Origin: Bemisia tabaci
Taxonomy: Eukaryota > Arthropoda > Insecta > Hemiptera > Aleyrodidae
Length of the DNA stretch: 64,000 nucleotides
NCBI RefSeq assembly: GCF_918797505.1
Contig: NC_092793.1
Coordinates: forward strand, 46,488,243 to 46,552,242
Direction of reading: 5' to 3'
Below, one piece after another: positions 13,511 through 24,240 of the stretch (positions are counted from its first letter, which is position 1; every line of letters starts with the position of its first letter). Below the pieces are notes generated by a model. That model was given only the letters and a program-made list of their open reading frames with translations. It did not search any database and was not told the origin of the DNA. Made by a program: the position numbers and the translations under genes.

Positions 13511-15279
13511 GAGTTGCTGATTGGTGGGAATGAATTATCCCTACTCCAAATCGAGGAAATGTGTGAGAGGACTCTTTTTTTTAACGAAATATGGCAACGT
13601 CAAGACGCAAAGTGTCAAATGTTAATGGTAAAAATTTACTTTTGCGGATTGAAACGATGCACAATGCGCCTTTTTCGGGGTCGAGCTGGCAGCCCCGATT
13701 GATTTATGAAACGCAGGCGCACAACGTATAGTAAACACTGGCGAACTGCAACGGGCTTGTGAATGTGAGCGACTGCATTAATTGCATTTCAATGTTGATC
13801 GCTGCGAGGCATCATAAGCCATCTCCATGACTTGGCTATTAACTCTCGAATCTTATGGTCTATTAAAATATACGCCGAGGCTTGTATTATATCTAGAACA
13901 ATACGTTCCCCCACCCTCCCCCGCGCACGAGAGCAGTTGCAGCGCAAAACAAAATCCAACAAAAATATTACCCGGTACGCACCGATTTGATGTTCGAACG
14001 TAGCGGGGCAACACTAGTGCTAATCCGGTTTTTTCCGTGTGTAAATCGTTAAGGTTAGGTTCACTTGAAGGCGTTGTTGCCTGTTTTGCCGAATTATCGA
14101 AGATAATAGTAAAAGGAATCAAGAGATTTTGAGGAAATTGACTTAGAAGTACAATCATTTTGTGGAATAATTTGGACTCACTGTTATTTGTCAAAAATGA
14201 CATATTTTTTTCCTCTCAGGGTTCTAGGAGGATATTCCAAAAAATGTGAGACGGTGCTCGCTGTCAAAGTTAGTGCATTTTTCATCATATATTTTGAAGG
14301 AATGGGAAAGGCCGAACAACATTGACTTCACAATTTTAAAAATTTTAGAAAAATATTTACTCACGTGCATTACAAAAAATAAACTGAGCCCTCGGTTGCT
14401 CGAGCAAGTTCAAATTGACCCCAGGCTTGCTAAAAACACGATTCCCACGGGTTGTATAATGTCAGTTGAGTTTTAGACTTAGATCTACAAATACATCGTT
14501 AAGAAAGAATTCGACATCAAATTGAAAAAAAAAAAACAAAACAAAAACAAATCTAGTATCAGGAAATTTTTCTTTGACAACTACCCCTAGGAATCCCAAT
14601 TCGGGTCTATTTGACCCTTCTATCTTTTCTGGGAGAGTTGTGGGGCCGGGTATAAACGTGCTTTGTATTTAGGTCACGTGATGCAGCCTAAAAAAAGAAT
14701 CAGACATCCAATGAAAAGAAAGTAAATAATCGAATGTCAACGCAGTCGATAATGGGAGTGATGTAATTGGTTTTTTAAACTTTTCTCCTGAATCTGAGCA
14801 TTCGCCGAATCATTGGCAGCGCGTGGAGCGGAACATTGCGAATTCACGCCTTTTGCCATCGCGCCTTCAATTTTGCAGATGCAACACGGACATCCATCAA
14901 GTACGAATAGTTGTATCTCTGAGCCGCACGAAGACACTTCCTTTCCATTACACTATTTCCATTTTCTGTTCGTTTCCGTTAGTGTTATTTGTAGAGGTGC
15001 TCTAAGGACTACGTTATCAACACAGCCGAAAATAGGAGAGACGTATTCGGGCCTCGGTTTCGAACTTTTCTCCCGAATCTAAGAGGCATCTCACTGGCAG
15101 CGTAGATCGGTACGTTGCGCGAGCCTTGCGCCATCGCGCCTTCAATTTGCACACGCAACACGGACATCCGTCAAGCGCGAATAGTGGTATCTCTGCGCCG
15201 TCAATAACGCGTCTCAGCCCATGCCTATGCGTGCTTTGCTCTTTTTCCATATTTTGTGATAAAGTCAAAGTCTTTTGAA
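13511..15279. other. no gene seen; a diverged direct duplication near 14.7-15.25 kb
   Basis: The block GCCATCGCGCCTTCAATTTT..GCAACACGGACATCC with AATAGT.GTATCTCTG occurs at about 14857-14925 and again at about 15130-15195. The upstream TTTTCTCC(C/T)GAATCT words also match, giving a repeat of about 200 bp spaced about 270 bp apart. No coding sequence recognised. Confidence 0.55.
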
Positions 15280-15506
15280 CTCTGGGAAAAAAAACACATT
15301 GGATCTAAACCCTCACTCTTGAAAACATCGACAAGAAAAAGGACGCTTGATTCAATCAGATTTAAGCTTAAATCAAAAGGAAATCCGCTCAAATTAAGAG
15401 GATTGGTTCTTGATTTAAGCTTAAATCTGATTGAATCAAGAGTATTTTTTCTTGTCGATGTTTTTAAGAGTCTGGACTCTAGATCCAATGCCTTTTTTTT
15501 CCAGTG
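15280..15506. mobile_element. foldback MITE, family A copy 2
   Basis: Same arms as the copy at 1.08 kb (CACATTGGATCTA.., GAAAACATCGACAAG.., TTGATTCAATC), with terminal CTGGGAAAAAAAA and TTTTTTTTCCAGTG. Several arm bases differ from copy 1, so the two are old relatives and not a recent duplication. No target duplication is convincing. Confidence 0.8.
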
Positions 15507-15667
15507 AACCAGAAAAATGAAAGCAACATACTGCAAAACAGTCCTGACCAGACCTTCATTATAGGGGTGCTAACAAGAACTTTCCCCAGGCGCTTTAAGT
15601 TCACGTCACAGCCCTGATGATTTTTTTTAAAGATTTCTCGTTCGTGGGGGGGGGGGGGTGTTAAATA

Positions 15668-16126
15668 TTGAGAGCTTATGCTTCTTTTACGTTGGACGGC
15701 AACACCGTCAAAAACATCGATATGTGTGGCGATTTTATTGCGATAAAGGTTTTGCACAGCCCGGCGGATTCAGCTGTCGGGTGGGTGAGTGAGGCGCAAT
15801 CTGCCGAGCAGTTTCTGCACTCGCGGGGTGAGAAAATTGGACTCGAATTTTATGACTCACAAGCACGGAGCGGGGTTGTCACGCCAGAAACGAAATACGC
15901 TTTTTTAAACAATGTGCGGATCATGGAGAAAACTACGCCAATTTCCCTCAAGTTTGCAAACTCGCGTATAGACGCAGCCGGCATATGCAACGCGATCAAT
16001 GTAAATATTGTCTCGTTTCTGCCGTTTACGATTGTACTCGCTTCAACAGAGTTTGGATACTATAGTGATGAGGTGGGCTCAGCGACTGTAAAGTCACTGT
16101 CGGAAACATGTTTGAATGAATGTTAA
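15668..16126 (+). other. orphan open frame of about 150 codons, no recognised homology
   Basis: An uninterrupted frame whose protein (for example DMCGDFIAIKVLHSPADSAV and NNVRIMEKTTPISLKFANSR) has ordinary amino-acid composition, more protein-like than the low-complexity frames nearby. It has no in-frame ATG in a strong context before about residue 19 and no recognised domain or splice partner. It could be a decayed gene or transposon fragment, or chance. Low confidence that it is coding. Confidence 0.15.
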
Positions 16127-16387
16127 GTCCTAAATCAAGACACCTCGCAAACGTTCAATTGCAGTGGGCATTGACTATCACTTCATGCATGTAATAAAGA
16201 TTCAAAACAAAAATGAGTCGACATAAGTGAGTAAGTGTGATTTGAATGAGTTGGAATTGAAGTATTTGAAAAAACGACCTAAAACATGATCTAAGAGAGT
16301 TCACAATTAAAAATGATCAAAAAGTAAACCATCATATAAATCCGAGCTCAAACGATCTTTAATAATAATTGATATGAATGCGTATGG

Positions 16388-16555
16388 GAATATGCCGCCC
16401 TATGACGTCATAAGGTGGTATAGATTTCGTTTCTTTTGCATCTATTCTTCTCCGATTTTCCATTTCAGGAATAAAATGTAAAAAATATTGGGAACTCAGC
16501 TTTAGGATGATGCAATAAAATTGCTTTGTGCAAATTCTTCATTTTTGGTGAAAAA
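16388..16555. repeat. dispersed repeat, TGACGTCA family copy 2
   Basis: CTATGACGTCATAAGGTGGT then GGATGATGCAATAAAATTGC and GTGCAAATTCTTCATT, matching the blocks at 730-890. The perfect CRE palindrome is part of the repeat, so it need not mark a regulatory site. Confidence 0.5.
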
Positions 16556-16564
16556 ACATAAGTC

Positions 16565-16760
16565 AATGGCTAAAGTGCGAAACCACGTCTCTCCGTTTGC
16601 GGCGTTGTGGATTTCCAGTCCTTTTTTTTCCTCTTTGAAAACTTCCTTGATTTTTCCTCTATATTAGTATAAACTACTGTTTAAACATTTCAAACTATAA
16701 AGTTTACTTCTTCCTCCTCTAAGAAGTAAAGTAGGGTCGGAAATTTTGAAAACCCGCAAT
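16565..16760. repeat. AAAGTGCGAAACCAC family (P) copy
   Basis: GGCTAAAGTGCGAAACCACG then TTGATTTTTCC.., CAAACTATAAAG.., AAGTAAAGTAGGGTCGGAAA, in the same order as the complete member at 29.58 kb; the right terminus is lost. Confidence 0.6.
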
Positions 16761-17112
16761 GAAGATGTCTACGTGGTTGTGATGTCATACTGTGGCCATC
16801 AGAGTGCCGATTTTTAAAAAAAAAAAAAGAAAAAAAAAACGAAGAAAAAAGGAAAACAAAAAACTCAAATCGTTTAAATTTTAATCAATTTCTATACCTA
16901 GACCAAAATCGATTTTTCAAAATAAAATCCGCGTCCCAAGTTGGAGAGAGATGTGGTGGTATCAAGCTCTCGGCCGCGGCGTATCAGAAATTAAAGGGCC
17001 ATAACTCATGGGCCCGGGAAACGCGGGTGAAGAACAAGAGGAGCGTACGGTGAGTTTTAATGGAGAAGCCTGCGGGAGATTGGGAATTAAATACTCGGCG
17101 TCGTTATATCTA

Positions 17113-17262
17113 ATATACTATAGCAGCCAGCGCTGCTGTGATAGCGAAGAGAGCAGTAAGTGCATTTCTGTATGAGCCATGATTAGCACATGCTTTTATG
17201 TGTCTCGAGGTTCATCCCAGCTTGATGCTTACTGCCCTCTTCGCTATCACGGCAGAGCGGCT
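17113..17262. other. long stem-loop (about 45-nt stem, about 60-nt loop)
   Basis: GCTGCTGTGATAGCGAAGAG..GCAGTAAG at about 17131-17162 pairs with CTTACTGC..CTCTTCGCTATCACGGCAG at about 17228-17256. Pairing extends outward through AGCC..GCTCT. Mismatches are few. It could be a precursor-like hairpin or a small inverted-repeat relic. I recognise no known microRNA in the arms. Confidence 0.5.
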
Positions 17263-17304
17263 CGACGCGATGCCCAGCGCGGGAAAAGCCGCCCGGGAAC
17301 ACAT

Positions 17305-17370
17305 ATATACATATACTCACACACACACACGCCCTCACCAACACATACGCATATACGTGTATATACGAGA
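17305..17370. repeat. CA/TA microsatellite region
   Basis: Mixed ACATATATACATAT, CACACACACACAC and CATATACGTGTATATACG runs. This simple sequence produces several false frames. Confidence 0.75.
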
Positions 17371-20300
17371 CGGGGACGCGTGCACGCGTGCGCAACAAGC
17401 CGGCCCGCAACGGATATGGATTTATGGCGAGAGATGCAATGAATATCGATTTCAAATTAAATTAGATCCACACCTGGTCGCCACTTCGCGAGCGGAATTT
17501 CCAAATTCCTCGCGAGTCCTCCGAGTCACCTCTGATGGGCCCTGCAAGAAATTCGAAATGCATTCCCTCCGATTTTTTTACCCCCTCCCTTGTTAGGTAT
17601 TTGTAAGACTACCTCTCAACCACCCTTGTAAAATTATGGAAGTCTGGCTTAACCACCTACCATTTTTCTTAAAAATAACATTGACAGCTCGGAAAATAGC
17701 TTTAAAAAAAGTCTTTCGATGGATTATAAGTTTACACATTATACTAAACGGAACGTCTCCCACCCTTAAGGGGTTGCTCCGCGTTTTCGGGCCCGCGTGA
17801 GCTAATCTAAAATAAAGCGAGCTCATCTTAGGACAATCGATGGTCGCAAAACTCATGAAGATCGGCCCGGTCCATCTTCAGAACGAACTGTGACAAAAAA
17901 TGAACATTTACATTGTTTAAATGGGTCACAACTTTATCATGTATATGAAAAACATGGGTTACATTTCCAAAAAGGACCATCAGCTGTTGAAAGCCGCAAA
18001 AATAATGGAAATCGGTCTAGTAGAAAGCTTCGGTCCCCTCTTTCCCTTGAGTGGCTTGCGTAAATGAACGGCCCTCGTCGTCTGTGGAGTCTACCAGGTG
18101 TTCTTGGGGGTGGGGGGGGGGGGGTTTAATCGGCCGGAGAGGTTAAAATGAGACTTTGCTTCCTCTAAAATGTTGATTTTCCAAAAAAATGTCTGCAATC
18201 GGAGCTGCGCCTCTTAAATATTAGAGAAAATTTCCCCTTTTTTCAAGTTTCGCCGTCGTCTCTGAAACAACACCGGCCGTCCCTCTTAATTTTGCGTGCT
18301 ACATTCGTCCATGACCTCAAAAATACCGAAATCCCAAGTCACACCAAGATTTTATGGATCACAAGAGGAAAAAACCAAGTTCAACACCCCACAAGTTCCA
18401 CGATTCCCCTGAAATCGCTCTATATACGAATTCGATCTTTTTAAGGCCATTCGATGGATTCAGCGTTGAAAATTAATAATGGGACTTGCTATTTTTCAAA
18501 AAACACAAGTGTGATGACAAAATGCCCGTGGAGGCGCTGCCACAGCCCCCTACTATTGGAAATTATCGCAACACGAAATTTTCATTGACGACTTTCCAGC
18601 ATAAGTTGCGATCTCGCCTCGAAATTCCCAATTTTTCCATCGTACGCGGCAACCTTGATTCCAGACGAGATTGTGGTGTTTTTTTCTCTCCATTTTTCAC
18701 CGGTTTTTTTTCTTTTTCATGATCGTGTGAATGATAAATCAAAACACCTACCTCTTCCGCTCCACGCGTGAATCGAGTTATCCTCCGGAGACACTTTGGA
18801 ATCGTGCTTCCCTCCTCCCCTCTGCTCCAACTACGTCGATACACGGTAGAGTGGTGAAAAGCCTCTCTTGACGTGCGGAAATGCTTGCATTAACTGAGCG
18901 AATTCTCAGGAAGGCTCTTTTATACATTGAGCTTTTATCATCAAATGCACCGTTGAAAATCGAGGAGTGGAATTCGTTGCCGGTACCTGTGTAGCTCCCT
19001 TTCACATATTTTTCCTTGAAATCTCCAGATATTTTGGATGAAATTTCTGACAAATTTGAGGAAGAAATAAAATTCTCACAATTTTCCCAGAAAATTCATT
19101 TTTCACTGAAGGAGATGTGACAACGTCTGCAGGCTCATACGACGTTCTTCAGAAATGAACTTCTGCTTTGGTGTGCGCCGGGGCGGAGGTGCGGGACTGC
19201 CATGTTCGCGCGTGCGCGCTTACCACCGCGATAAACTTAAAGCGCGTCGCGCATGCGCCACAGGATGCGTAGATAAAAGCTCGGCTTCGAGTCATACTTT
19301 ATAAGCTGAGAAAATAAGAGTGAAGAGACATGAGGAGATAATTGAAAAAAGGACGGCATGCTCCAATGATAGCCCCTCAATCGCAAATGACTCCCCTCGC
19401 CCCTCCCCTCGGCCGCCGCGTCCGGAGTCGTCGTGACGTCGTGGGCCACAACCTCCTCCTCCTCCTACCAGCGAAAAAATATGTCAGTAATTAGATTTGC
19501 TATAAATTTTATTGATTTTGTCTGCTTCGCACGGCTTTGCGATGTTGTGCACGTTTTAATGCAGTCCGGCGTTTGTTAATAGACCCGGGCCCGGAGATGC
19601 CGGAAGCTGGCGAAATGTTAGGTTAGGTTCGCGCTCTAGCCCGTCAAAAGTGCGGCTTTTTCCGACGATTTGACAAGGTTACGGCCGGAGTGGCGGCAAT
19701 TTTTACGACTCCCTCGAATTATTTCCGCTATAACGCCTCCCCCTCCGCCCGTCTTTCGTGCGGAGCATTTGCGCGCAGTTCCCCTCATTACCGAGCGTTT
19801 CCCCTTTTTCTAATTTTTCCCTTTCTTTTTTTGATATTTTAGTACTTATTATTACTATTATTATTGCCCCTTACTTCTTTTATCCTTTAATATTATACTT
19901 ACATGTCGGCATGGGCACACCCACTCGCATATGGTTTGGAATCCCCCTACCCCACCAGTTCTCGCCACCTCTATGCTCTTGATCGCCCCCTTCTCTCTCT
20001 CCGTGAGAAGTGCCCTCTCTTCGTGCCCCCCCTTCCCCTCCCCCGCGTGAATCTGGCTATCAAAGTGATGCAGTTCCGTGCCGCCTTAGATTCGCCCTCG
20101 CCAGCCCCTCCGTGCTTTTTATTGCGTTTCGCGGAAAAATGTAACTTGTAATTCAGGGCTACTCAACATAGTTTCATACCGGATTAGCGTGCATGCAATA
20201 AATTGAAAGCAGGATGAGGGGTGGGGTTAACTGATAAAAAACGTGCCACAGTAGAAATCTGAAAGAATCAGAAAACTTGAGTACCACTGACTGGACTAAG

Positions 20301-20785
20301 CACTGTTCTTTTGCGGCTGTATTTGTTGGCGATCCTGATGATTAATTTTTTCCTCTCCTCTTTACCTTCATGGTTGTTTTGTCTCTCTCTGCCACTTCGA
20401 GGTTTGGTATGATTTCATTAATCGGACAAATCACTACCAGGGGGTTCAACCATCTCCACTTCTTGTTTTTTTCTCTCTCTTTTTTTTCTCGTTGACGAAC
20501 CGAAACATATTGTCACGAGACCACCGCTGAATTCACCATTCTACCGTCCGTGTGTGAGGTTGGATCGGCAAGATGTAAGCCAGTTGTTTTGCGATTTTTT
20601 CTCTCTGCGCCTTGTTCCGATTAGTATCAATAATTGTTTACTTTCTGCTGGGATCTAATAGGGGATGTTGCCAAATATCTCCTGCAAAGAAAAATGCATA
20701 AGACTAGTCACTGATAATCTAGGATTCATTAAAACGAAGGAAATCAATGAAATAGACTTTTCGTATGGTAGCCGAGGATTAAGTA
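17371..20785. other. no gene seen; GC-rich patch at 19.2 kb
   Basis: A G14 tract at 18110. CpG-rich words GCGCGTGCGCGC and GCGCGTCGCGCATGCGCC at 19205-19258 might mark a promoter or just a GC patch; there is no TATA or downstream coding to support the former. Pyrimidine-rich frames at 19.75-20.15 kb are low complexity. Confidence 0.4.
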
Positions 20786-21024
20786 CACTGAAAAAAAAAC
20801 TCCGGCCGTGGGAGCCGAAATTACGGGCTATATAGAGATACCGTCCGTTCCGGGCTCAAAGGCCGGAAATTCCGGCTGCTGGAGCCGTAACTTCGATTGC
20901 TCCGGGTTCAGAGGCCGAAGCTACGGCTCCAGCAGCCGGAATTTCCGGCCTTTGAGCCCGGAACGGACGGTATCTCTATATAGCCCGTAATTGCGGCTCC
21001 CACGGCCAGAGTTTTTTTTCAGTG
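20786..21024. mobile_element. near-perfect palindromic MITE, family B, with TA target duplication
   Basis: Ends are CACTGAAAAAAAAACTC and GAGTTTTTTTTCAGTG, flanked by TA on both sides (20784-20785 and 21025-21026). The arms (about 105 bp each; GGGCTATATAGAGATACCGT.., AGCCGGAATTTCCGGCC..) match with very few mismatches around a short centre near 20905. The interior is GC-rich against an AT-rich genome. A TA duplication fits a Tc1/mariner-type mobiliser. Confidence 0.85.
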
Positions 21025-22009
21025 TAAGGAGCCGTCCATTAAATACGTATATAATCTACATGTTAAAGGATAGGAACTTACGTCACAAGAGCACTAGGAG
21101 GCCGAATAGGTGGGGGTTAAAAAAATCTGAAACGTTACATTTAACGGTCCCTGATAAAAATTTGAACATTTCCAGCAAGATACAACAGCAGGTCGATTTG
21201 AAACTTTAAAACAGCCTGATGACACATCGAAATGCAATGTATTGCATGGATAATGTAGAGCCATGCCTTGTCTTATTGTGCCGTCATAGTGTAAGTAATC
21301 AGGCTGCAGGGCTAGTGAATTTTCAACATTTTCAAAATTTTGTACATGAATGATTTCAAATTCATCCATCGATTGACGACCATTTATGTTGAGATACAGC
21401 ACAGATGGGCTAAACTCAGAGATGACTCAGTTAATAACTTCACGAAACCGCCAAAGTTTTGGAAGAGTGATAGCAACTTGAATCGGCCGGGCCTCTGAAC
21501 ACATGTTTCCTATGGCCGCGTCGTCAGACCCGCAGAGAAGTGAGTGAAGATAGTTGGCCGGGAAGAAGGTAACAATAGAGCAATGATATCTCACCAGGCA
21601 CGAGTGTCATAACCATAAACAGTCATAAACGGGTTAGGGCCAATAAAACGACGCAGGCAGCTACTGCTTCAAGTGCCTTGCAATCCTAGTTGCCGCTCTC
21701 AGTGAACAAGGATCACCTGCATTCCGCGTAATTCTCGAGAATTAACCGCGTTATTTGTAACCCGGCATCGCGGTCTGCGGGTATTCAACGCGTGCGACTG
21801 TACAGTCAAAACAACTGAAGTAGGTGCGCAATAGTTGTATACTGAACATAGGTCACGAGGGCATGTACCTCGGTCGAATGGGATTCAATCACGATGTAAG
21901 CTGCTTGGATTAAGATGGGTTTTTTTTTAAAGAAAAAAAATTGCGTCGATAAATTTAAAGTAAAATCAACTTTCAATAACTGTCATCAAATTAGCCATGG
22001 CACATTTCT

Positions 22010-22320
22010 GAATGAACTGAGATGGACTATCCTGACTGTTGGAGCGGTAAGCTACCTTGTTGATTGGGTTTTCAAACGATGCAACTATTCGGCCTCTGAG
22101 GCAACGCTAGGAAGTAGCATTTCATATTGAAGGCGCTTCTTATGCGTCGACAATTTTCATCAAAAAATTATCCGAAACAATCGCATACATTCTTGATTAG
22201 GTTTTTTAATGATGCGGGTATTCGGCCTCCGCAGTCACGCTAGGAAGTATCTTTTCACAACGAAGGCGTTTCCTATGGGTCGTCACTCTTCAAAAAATTA
22301 TAATCTCAATTAACCTCATT
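22010..22320. repeat. dispersed repeat R, copy 1, left part
   Basis: GACTGTTGGAGCG..AAGCTACCTTGTT, then two related blocks (TATTCGGCCTC.., ACGCTAGGAAGTA.., GAAGGCGTTTC/CTTC) at 22085 and 22215. The unit resumes at 22642 after MITE C, and a second copy lies at 24000-24240. Confidence 0.7.
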
Positions 22321-22324
22321 ATTA

Positions 22325-22639
22325 CACGGAGAAAGAAACCTCGTGCGTGGGACCCGAAGTTTAGGTCATATGGATCTCTGAAGTTTTCAGATTGAGCATC
22401 TGAACACTTTAGATGTAGCTGTCGAGGTTCGGATCATACATCTGAAGTACTTTAGATGTGAGAACCGAAGTTTTTCGGATGTGAAAACCGAAGCACTTCA
22501 GATGTAAGAACTGAAGTTTCAGATGTGTGATCCGAACCTCGACAGCTACATCTAAAGTGTTCAGATGCTCAATCCGAAAACTTCAGAGATCCATATGACC
22601 TAAACTTCGGGTCCCACGCACGAAGTTTTTCTCTCCGTG
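22325..22639. mobile_element. palindromic MITE, family C, with TA target duplication
   Basis: Ends are CACGGAGA.. and ..TCTCCGTG, flanked by TA (22323-22324, 22640-22641). Arms of over 120 bp, including GTGCGTGGGACCCGAAGTTT and CTCGACAGCTACATCTAAAG in both orientations, surround a centre made of CTTCAGATGT-like repeats. It splits repeat R, whose uninterrupted relative at 24.14 kb serves as an empty site. Confidence 0.88.
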
Positions 22640-22641
22640 TA

Positions 22642-22720
22642 GCAACTCTATGCCGGGAAGCCTTGGATAGCTGTAAAATCTAGGAAGTATCCATCTTTTC
22701 ATTATGAAGGCGATTTTTGA
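22642..22720. repeat. dispersed repeat R, copy 1, right part
   Basis: GGGAAGCCTTGGATAGCTGT and ..AGGAAGTATCCATC..ATGAAGGCGATTTT continue the repeat interrupted by the MITE and match 24177-24240. Confidence 0.7.
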
Positions 22721-22982
22721 TGGATTCCTGAACCAATTGCTCAACTGTTTGGTCATGAGTCACGTTAACCGAATCTGAGCGATGAGTTCCAAAAGTAACT
22801 TTTACACATTGAAGGAGACAGCAGTGGAGGGTCTCTGAAATACATAGTCTCAGGTTCGGAAGCTGAATGAACACGAGAGAACACATGTCTTCTGTAACCG
22901 AAGACGGCGCTGAAACGGCGGCACTCTCGGAAGGAAGAATAATTGATGCGATTAGCCGGCGAGTAATAAATCGATTAGTACG

Positions 22983-23004
22983 GGCCGGGGGGGGGGGGGG
23001 GGGG
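22983..23004. repeat. poly(G) tract
   Basis: A run of about 18 G with small interruptions. Similar pure C/G runs of ten or more occur at about 11620, 15647, 18110, 25457, 26945, 40500, 45425, 45625, 47862 and 47983. Confidence 0.85.
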
Positions 23005-23305
23005 AGGGCTTGGGAGCCGCGATCGAGACCGCGGCGCGGTGGCCAGGAGATGCGACCGACATCAAACACGCTGACGAGCTCTTAAATCTCCCGCTTTACG
23101 ACCTGTTGCCCCGTGCGCCCCAGACGCCGCGCCGACCCCGCGGTCGCGACTTCAGCCGCGTCATCTTTGATCTCGGCGTCTATTTTGAAACGTGTCCTCT
23201 ACCGATCGGACCCAGGTGGGCATTCTCCACTGGAGCACCACCACCACGGGTGCAACCGAATCAGTGGCGATTTATTCAAGTTGGCAACTCTGATTTTCCT
23301 CCGTT

Positions 23306-23470
23306 CAGTGGCGTGGCGTGCTTTGCGATATATCGATTGTTATGCCATATAAACCTATTGAAAAGGATCGACAAACAGGGTGTTTGGAGCAAACACCTTA
23401 ACAATAGATTATTTACCATAGGTTTAAATGGCATAACAATCGATATATCGCAATTCACGCCTCGCCACTG
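23306..23470. mobile_element. hAT-type MITE, family D copy 1
   Basis: Ends CAGTGGCGTGGCGTG and CACGCCTCGCCACTG, flanked by CTCCGTT on both sides (23299-23305 and 23471-23477). The long arms (TTGCGATATATCGATTGTTA..) pair around a GTGTTTGGAGCAAACAC centre. Non-coding, 165 bp. Confidence 0.85.
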
Positions 23471-23689
23471 CTCCGTTTGAATGTATGTCAAACAAGCGAT
23501 TCTTGGTGAGGTAGCTCACTCGCCTAAAATCTATATTTTAAATGGATTTAGTTGAGGGAAGAACGAAGTTTCCTACTTGAAAATTGCCACTAAACCAAAC
23601 GTAGAGGAAAGCAGTCAGTTGAGAAATGACGTTTTAGAAAATGGAACTAGTCGGGTCTGAGTGGAAACTTTGGAGGGTATAAATTTGAT

Positions 23690-24000
23690 CGACCTGAATC
23701 AAGAAATAAAAACGTGGATAGATTGGCACAAATTCGATCGACATATTATTTGGAAAATAAAAGAAAAAAAAACCAGTGACGGTTCCATCGACGTGAATCC
23801 ATCGAAAAATTAGTGAATTGTACAGTAAAAATTGCACCAATCGACGCGATTCGATCGACAATGCCTCGATTGACAGCCGTGAATAGATTGACAACTTTGT
23901 TAATCGATGGAAAACTTTAGGAAACGATCGAAAACGTTGTGAATCGATCGCAAATTCCATGAATCGATCGACAAAACGGTGCATCGATCGACGAGTCCAA
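23690..24000. repeat. CGATCGATT-rich repeat, inverted relative of the 6.1-kb minisatellite
   Basis: Many GAATCGATCGACAAA-type words, in the orientation opposite to 6109-6290, spaced loosely at about 20 bp near 23930-23995 and diverged further left. This shows the family is mobile or ancestral, not unique to one locus. Confidence 0.6.
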
Positions 24001-24240
24001 CTATCTTGACTGTTGGAGCGATAAAGCAACCTTGTTAGTTGGGTTTTGAAATGATGCAACTATTCGAACTCTGAGGTAACGCCAGGAAGTATCTTTTCAC
24101 AATGAAGGCGTTTCTTATGGGTCGTCACTCTTCATAAAAGGATCATCTCAATTGACTACATTACTCGTGACTGTACTGGGAAGGCTTGGATAGCTGTAAA
24201 ATTTAGGAAGTATCCATTCATGAAGGCGATTTTAGATCGA
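24000..24240. repeat. dispersed repeat R, copy 2 (uninterrupted)
   Basis: Matches 22010-22320 joined to 22642-22720: CTTGACTGTTGGAGCGATAA.., CAACTATTCGAACTCTGAGG.., CACAATGAAGGCGTTTCTTA.., GGAAGGCTTGGATAGCTGTA. It lacks the 315-bp palindrome. Confidence 0.7.

Noticed and set aside
19204..19260. GCGCGTGCGCGC / GCGCGTCGCGCATGCGCC patch as a promoter or CpG island
   Set aside because: Only about 60 bp, with no associated first exon, TATA or Inr context that I could support.
23010..23480. Plus-strand frame of 156 codons
   Set aside because: It runs from a poly(G) border into the family D MITE, and a stretch of it is simply the palindrome translated.
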